Positions 12,253 through 13,375 of a stretch of DNA of 13,375 nt are shown piece by piece. Below the pieces are notes generated by a model. The model saw only the letters and a list, made by a program, of their open reading frames with translations. It ran no database searches and was not told the DNA's origin. Numbering within the stretch: position 1 is the first letter of the stretch; every line of letters begins with the position of its first letter. A program made the translations under genes and the position numbers. The stretch is from CAYYED01 sp964470785. GTDB taxonomy: Bacteria > Patescibacteriota > Minisyncoccia > Minisyncoccales > PEYH01. Location: NCBI GenBank assembly GCA_964470785.1, contig CAYYED010000038.1, positions 1 through 13,375 on the forward strand, given 5' to 3'.

Positions 12253-13257
12253 ATGGAAAAAGTTATTTTGGGTTTTCCTAAACAATTTAAAATTGGAACA
12301 GAAGCGGCAAAAAATTTGAAAATTTCCGGAAATTTCAAAGGTATTTGCATTTGCGGAATGGGCGGGAGCGCCCTTCCGGGAAATCTTTTAAATCTTTTTC
12401 TAAAAAATAAGGATATTGATATTCCTTTAATTCTACAAAGGAATTATAATCTGCCCAATCAAGTAAAAAGGGACTGGTTGGTCATCTTCATTTCATATTC
12501 AGGCAATACTGAAGAACCGATTTCCTGTTTTGAGCAGGCAAAAAAGAAAGGGCTTAAAACGGCTTTTATTTCTTCGGGCGGAAAAATGGAAACGCTCGCC
12601 AAAAAACATAACATCCCCTGCGCTCTAATACCTAAGGGCATCCAGCCAAGAATGGCGCTGGGATACCAGTTTTCTGCCCTAATTCAATTGCTAAAAAATG
12701 CCGGGATTATTAAAACCGGATTGCAGGAAATTTTATCATTAGAAAAAGCACTACAGCCCCGGAAATGGGAAACGCAAGGAAAAGCATTGGCTAAAAAATT
12801 ATCCGGAAAAATTCCTTTAATTTACGCTTCCGGCGAATTAAAAATTCTTGCCCGCATTTGGAAAATCAAATTTAATGAAAACTCCAAAACTCCGGCTTTT
12901 TGGAATTATTTTCCGGAAATGAATCATAATGAAATGGTAGGCTTTGAAAAACGCAAAACATCCTTGGCCGACTGCGGTCAGCGGGCTAGGCAAAACGCAA
13001 AATTTTACTTTATTATTTTGCAGGATGAAAATGACCATTCAAGAATTAGAAAGCGGATGACTTTGACAGCAAAACTTTTAAAAAAGCAGGGGCTTGCGGG
13101 AGAAATTATTAACCTTCAAGAAAAGTCCTTGCTGGAAAAAACTTTTTCTGCTATTCTTCTCTCTGACTGGGCTTCCTATTATCTGGCGCTTCAATATAAT
13201 ACAGACCCGGAGCCAGTAGAACTGGTTGAAGAATTCAAAAAACTAATGGAAAAATAA
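12253..13257 (+). CDS. Bifunctional phosphoglucose/phosphomannose isomerase
   Basis: 334-residue SIS-domain isomerase of the archaeal-type PGI/PMI family, interconverting fructose 6-phosphate with glucose 6-phosphate and mannose 6-phosphate in the cytoplasm. First SIS domain: CGMGGSALPGNLL (34-46) and the phosphate-binding SYSGNTEEPI (81-90). Then QPRMALGYQFSALI (131-144). Second SIS domain: FNENSKTPAFWNYFPEMNHN (207-226); by analogy with characterised family members, E209 and H225 are the likely catalytic base and ring-opening residues. The C-terminus DPEPVELVEEFKKLM is typical. Length fits the family (about 300-350), much shorter than classical PGI. It is 72 bases downstream of the solute-binding gene. 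The ATG lacks a Shine-Dalgarno motif. Feeding sugar phosphates to glycolysis and surface-sugar synthesis is an inference. Confidence 0.92.
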   Translation: MEKVILGFPKQFKIGTEAAKNLKISGNFKGICICGMGGSALPGNLLNLFLKNKDIDIPLILQRNYNLPNQVKRDWLVIFISYSGNTEEPISCFEQAKKKGLKTAFISSGGKMETLAKKHNIPCALIPKGIQPRMALGYQFSALIQLLKNAGIIKTGLQEILSLEKALQPRKWETQGKALAKKLSGKIPLIYASGELKILARIWKIKFNENSKTPAFWNYFPEMNHNEMVGFEKRKTSLADCGQRARQNAKFYFIILQDENDHSRIRKRMTLTAKLLKKQGLAGEIINLQEKSLLEKTFSAILLSDWASYYLALQYNTDPEPVELVEEFKKLMEK

Positions 13258-13285
13258 ATCCGCCCTGTTGGGACAAAACGGATTT
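13256..13285. terminator. Bidirectional stem-loop between converging genes
   Basis: AAATCCG (13256-13262) pairs with CGGATTT (13279-13285), with an inner TGT/ACA pairing. On the minus strand the stem is followed by ATTTTTCC, a fair T run for ending the gene at 13303. On the plus strand only TTTTC follows. The left arm overlaps the PGI/PMI stop codon. Confidence 0.5.
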
Positions 13286-13302
13286 TCAGTTATGAAGTAA
13301 GA

Positions 13303-13375
13303 TTACTCTTTCTCTTCTTCAGATTCTTCTTCTTTTGAAGTAAAGTCCAGGACATAAACCCTCTCCTCACAGGCA
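13303..13375 (-). CDS. C-terminal fragment of an unidentified protein
   Basis: Minus-strand frame entering from beyond the window edge and ending at TAA (13303-13305). The visible 23 residues read ACEERVYVLDF and then a very acidic tail TSKEEESEEEKE. Acidic tails of this kind are common on ribosomal and nucleic-acid-binding proteins of such genomes, but the fragment is too short to name. The downstream stem-loop with a T run supports a real gene end. Confidence 0.5.
   Translation of the reverse strand, partial: ACEERVYVLDFTSKEEESEEEKE

Noticed and set aside
1..13375. CRISPR array or alternative genetic code
   Set aside because: No regularly spaced direct repeats were seen, and TGA ends the nucleotidyltransferase gene at a well-formed ATGA overlap with htpX.

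Overview
The window looks like a chromosomal piece of a Patescibacteria (Candidate Phyla Radiation) genome, most likely of the Parcubacteria/Paceibacteria type. This is an inference from several traits: AT-rich DNA with very short gene spacing, no recognisable Shine-Dalgarno motif in front of any gene, a lemA-htpX cluster, an archaeal-type bifunctional phosphoglucose/phosphomannose isomerase, a solute-binding protein carrying a peptidoglycan-binding domain, and intergenic gaps filled with polypurine/polypyrimidine palindromic repeats. TGA is used as a stop (nucleotidyltransferase gene) and tryptophan is TGG, so the code is the ordinary bacterial one.

Layout. Positions 1-9026 are almost entirely on the minus strand. 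Reading in the direction of transcription there are four units. (a) groES-groEL (9026 to 7063) is the chaperonin operon. (b) lemA, a small putative antitoxin, an AbiEii-type nucleotidyltransferase and htpX (6834 to 4478) have all four reading frames touching or overlapping. (c) tRNA-Ser(GGA), a family 2 glycosyltransferase, dnaG and rpoD (4335 to 389) form a variant of the macromolecular-synthesis operon. (d) tRNA-Asn(GTT) (75 to 1) has its own strong promoter. From 9384 the direction switches: a four-helix membrane protein of the phage-holin-IV type, secG, an OppA/DppA-like solute-binding protein and PGI/PMI run on the plus strand to 13257. A fragment of a converging minus-strand gene closes the window.

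How the genes work together. Most are housekeeping genes: replication priming (DnaG), transcription initiation (RpoD), translation (two tRNAs), folding (GroES/GroEL), membrane protein quality control (HtpX with LemA), secretion (SecG), solute capture and sugar-phosphate interconversion. The accessory signal is the nucleotidyltransferase/antitoxin-like pair inside the lemA-htpX operon, together with the dispersed palindromes.

Most unusual points: the terminal CCA of tRNA-Ser shares its A with the ATG of the glycosyltransferase; the toxin-antitoxin-like pair is wired into lemA-htpX by gene overlaps; a peptidoglycan-binding domain interrupts the solute-binding fold; a promoter at 9384-9411 predicts a leaderless mRNA; and a GC-rich, hairpin-rich island lies at about 9241-9380. 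I found no CRISPR array, transposase, phage structural gene or origin of replication.
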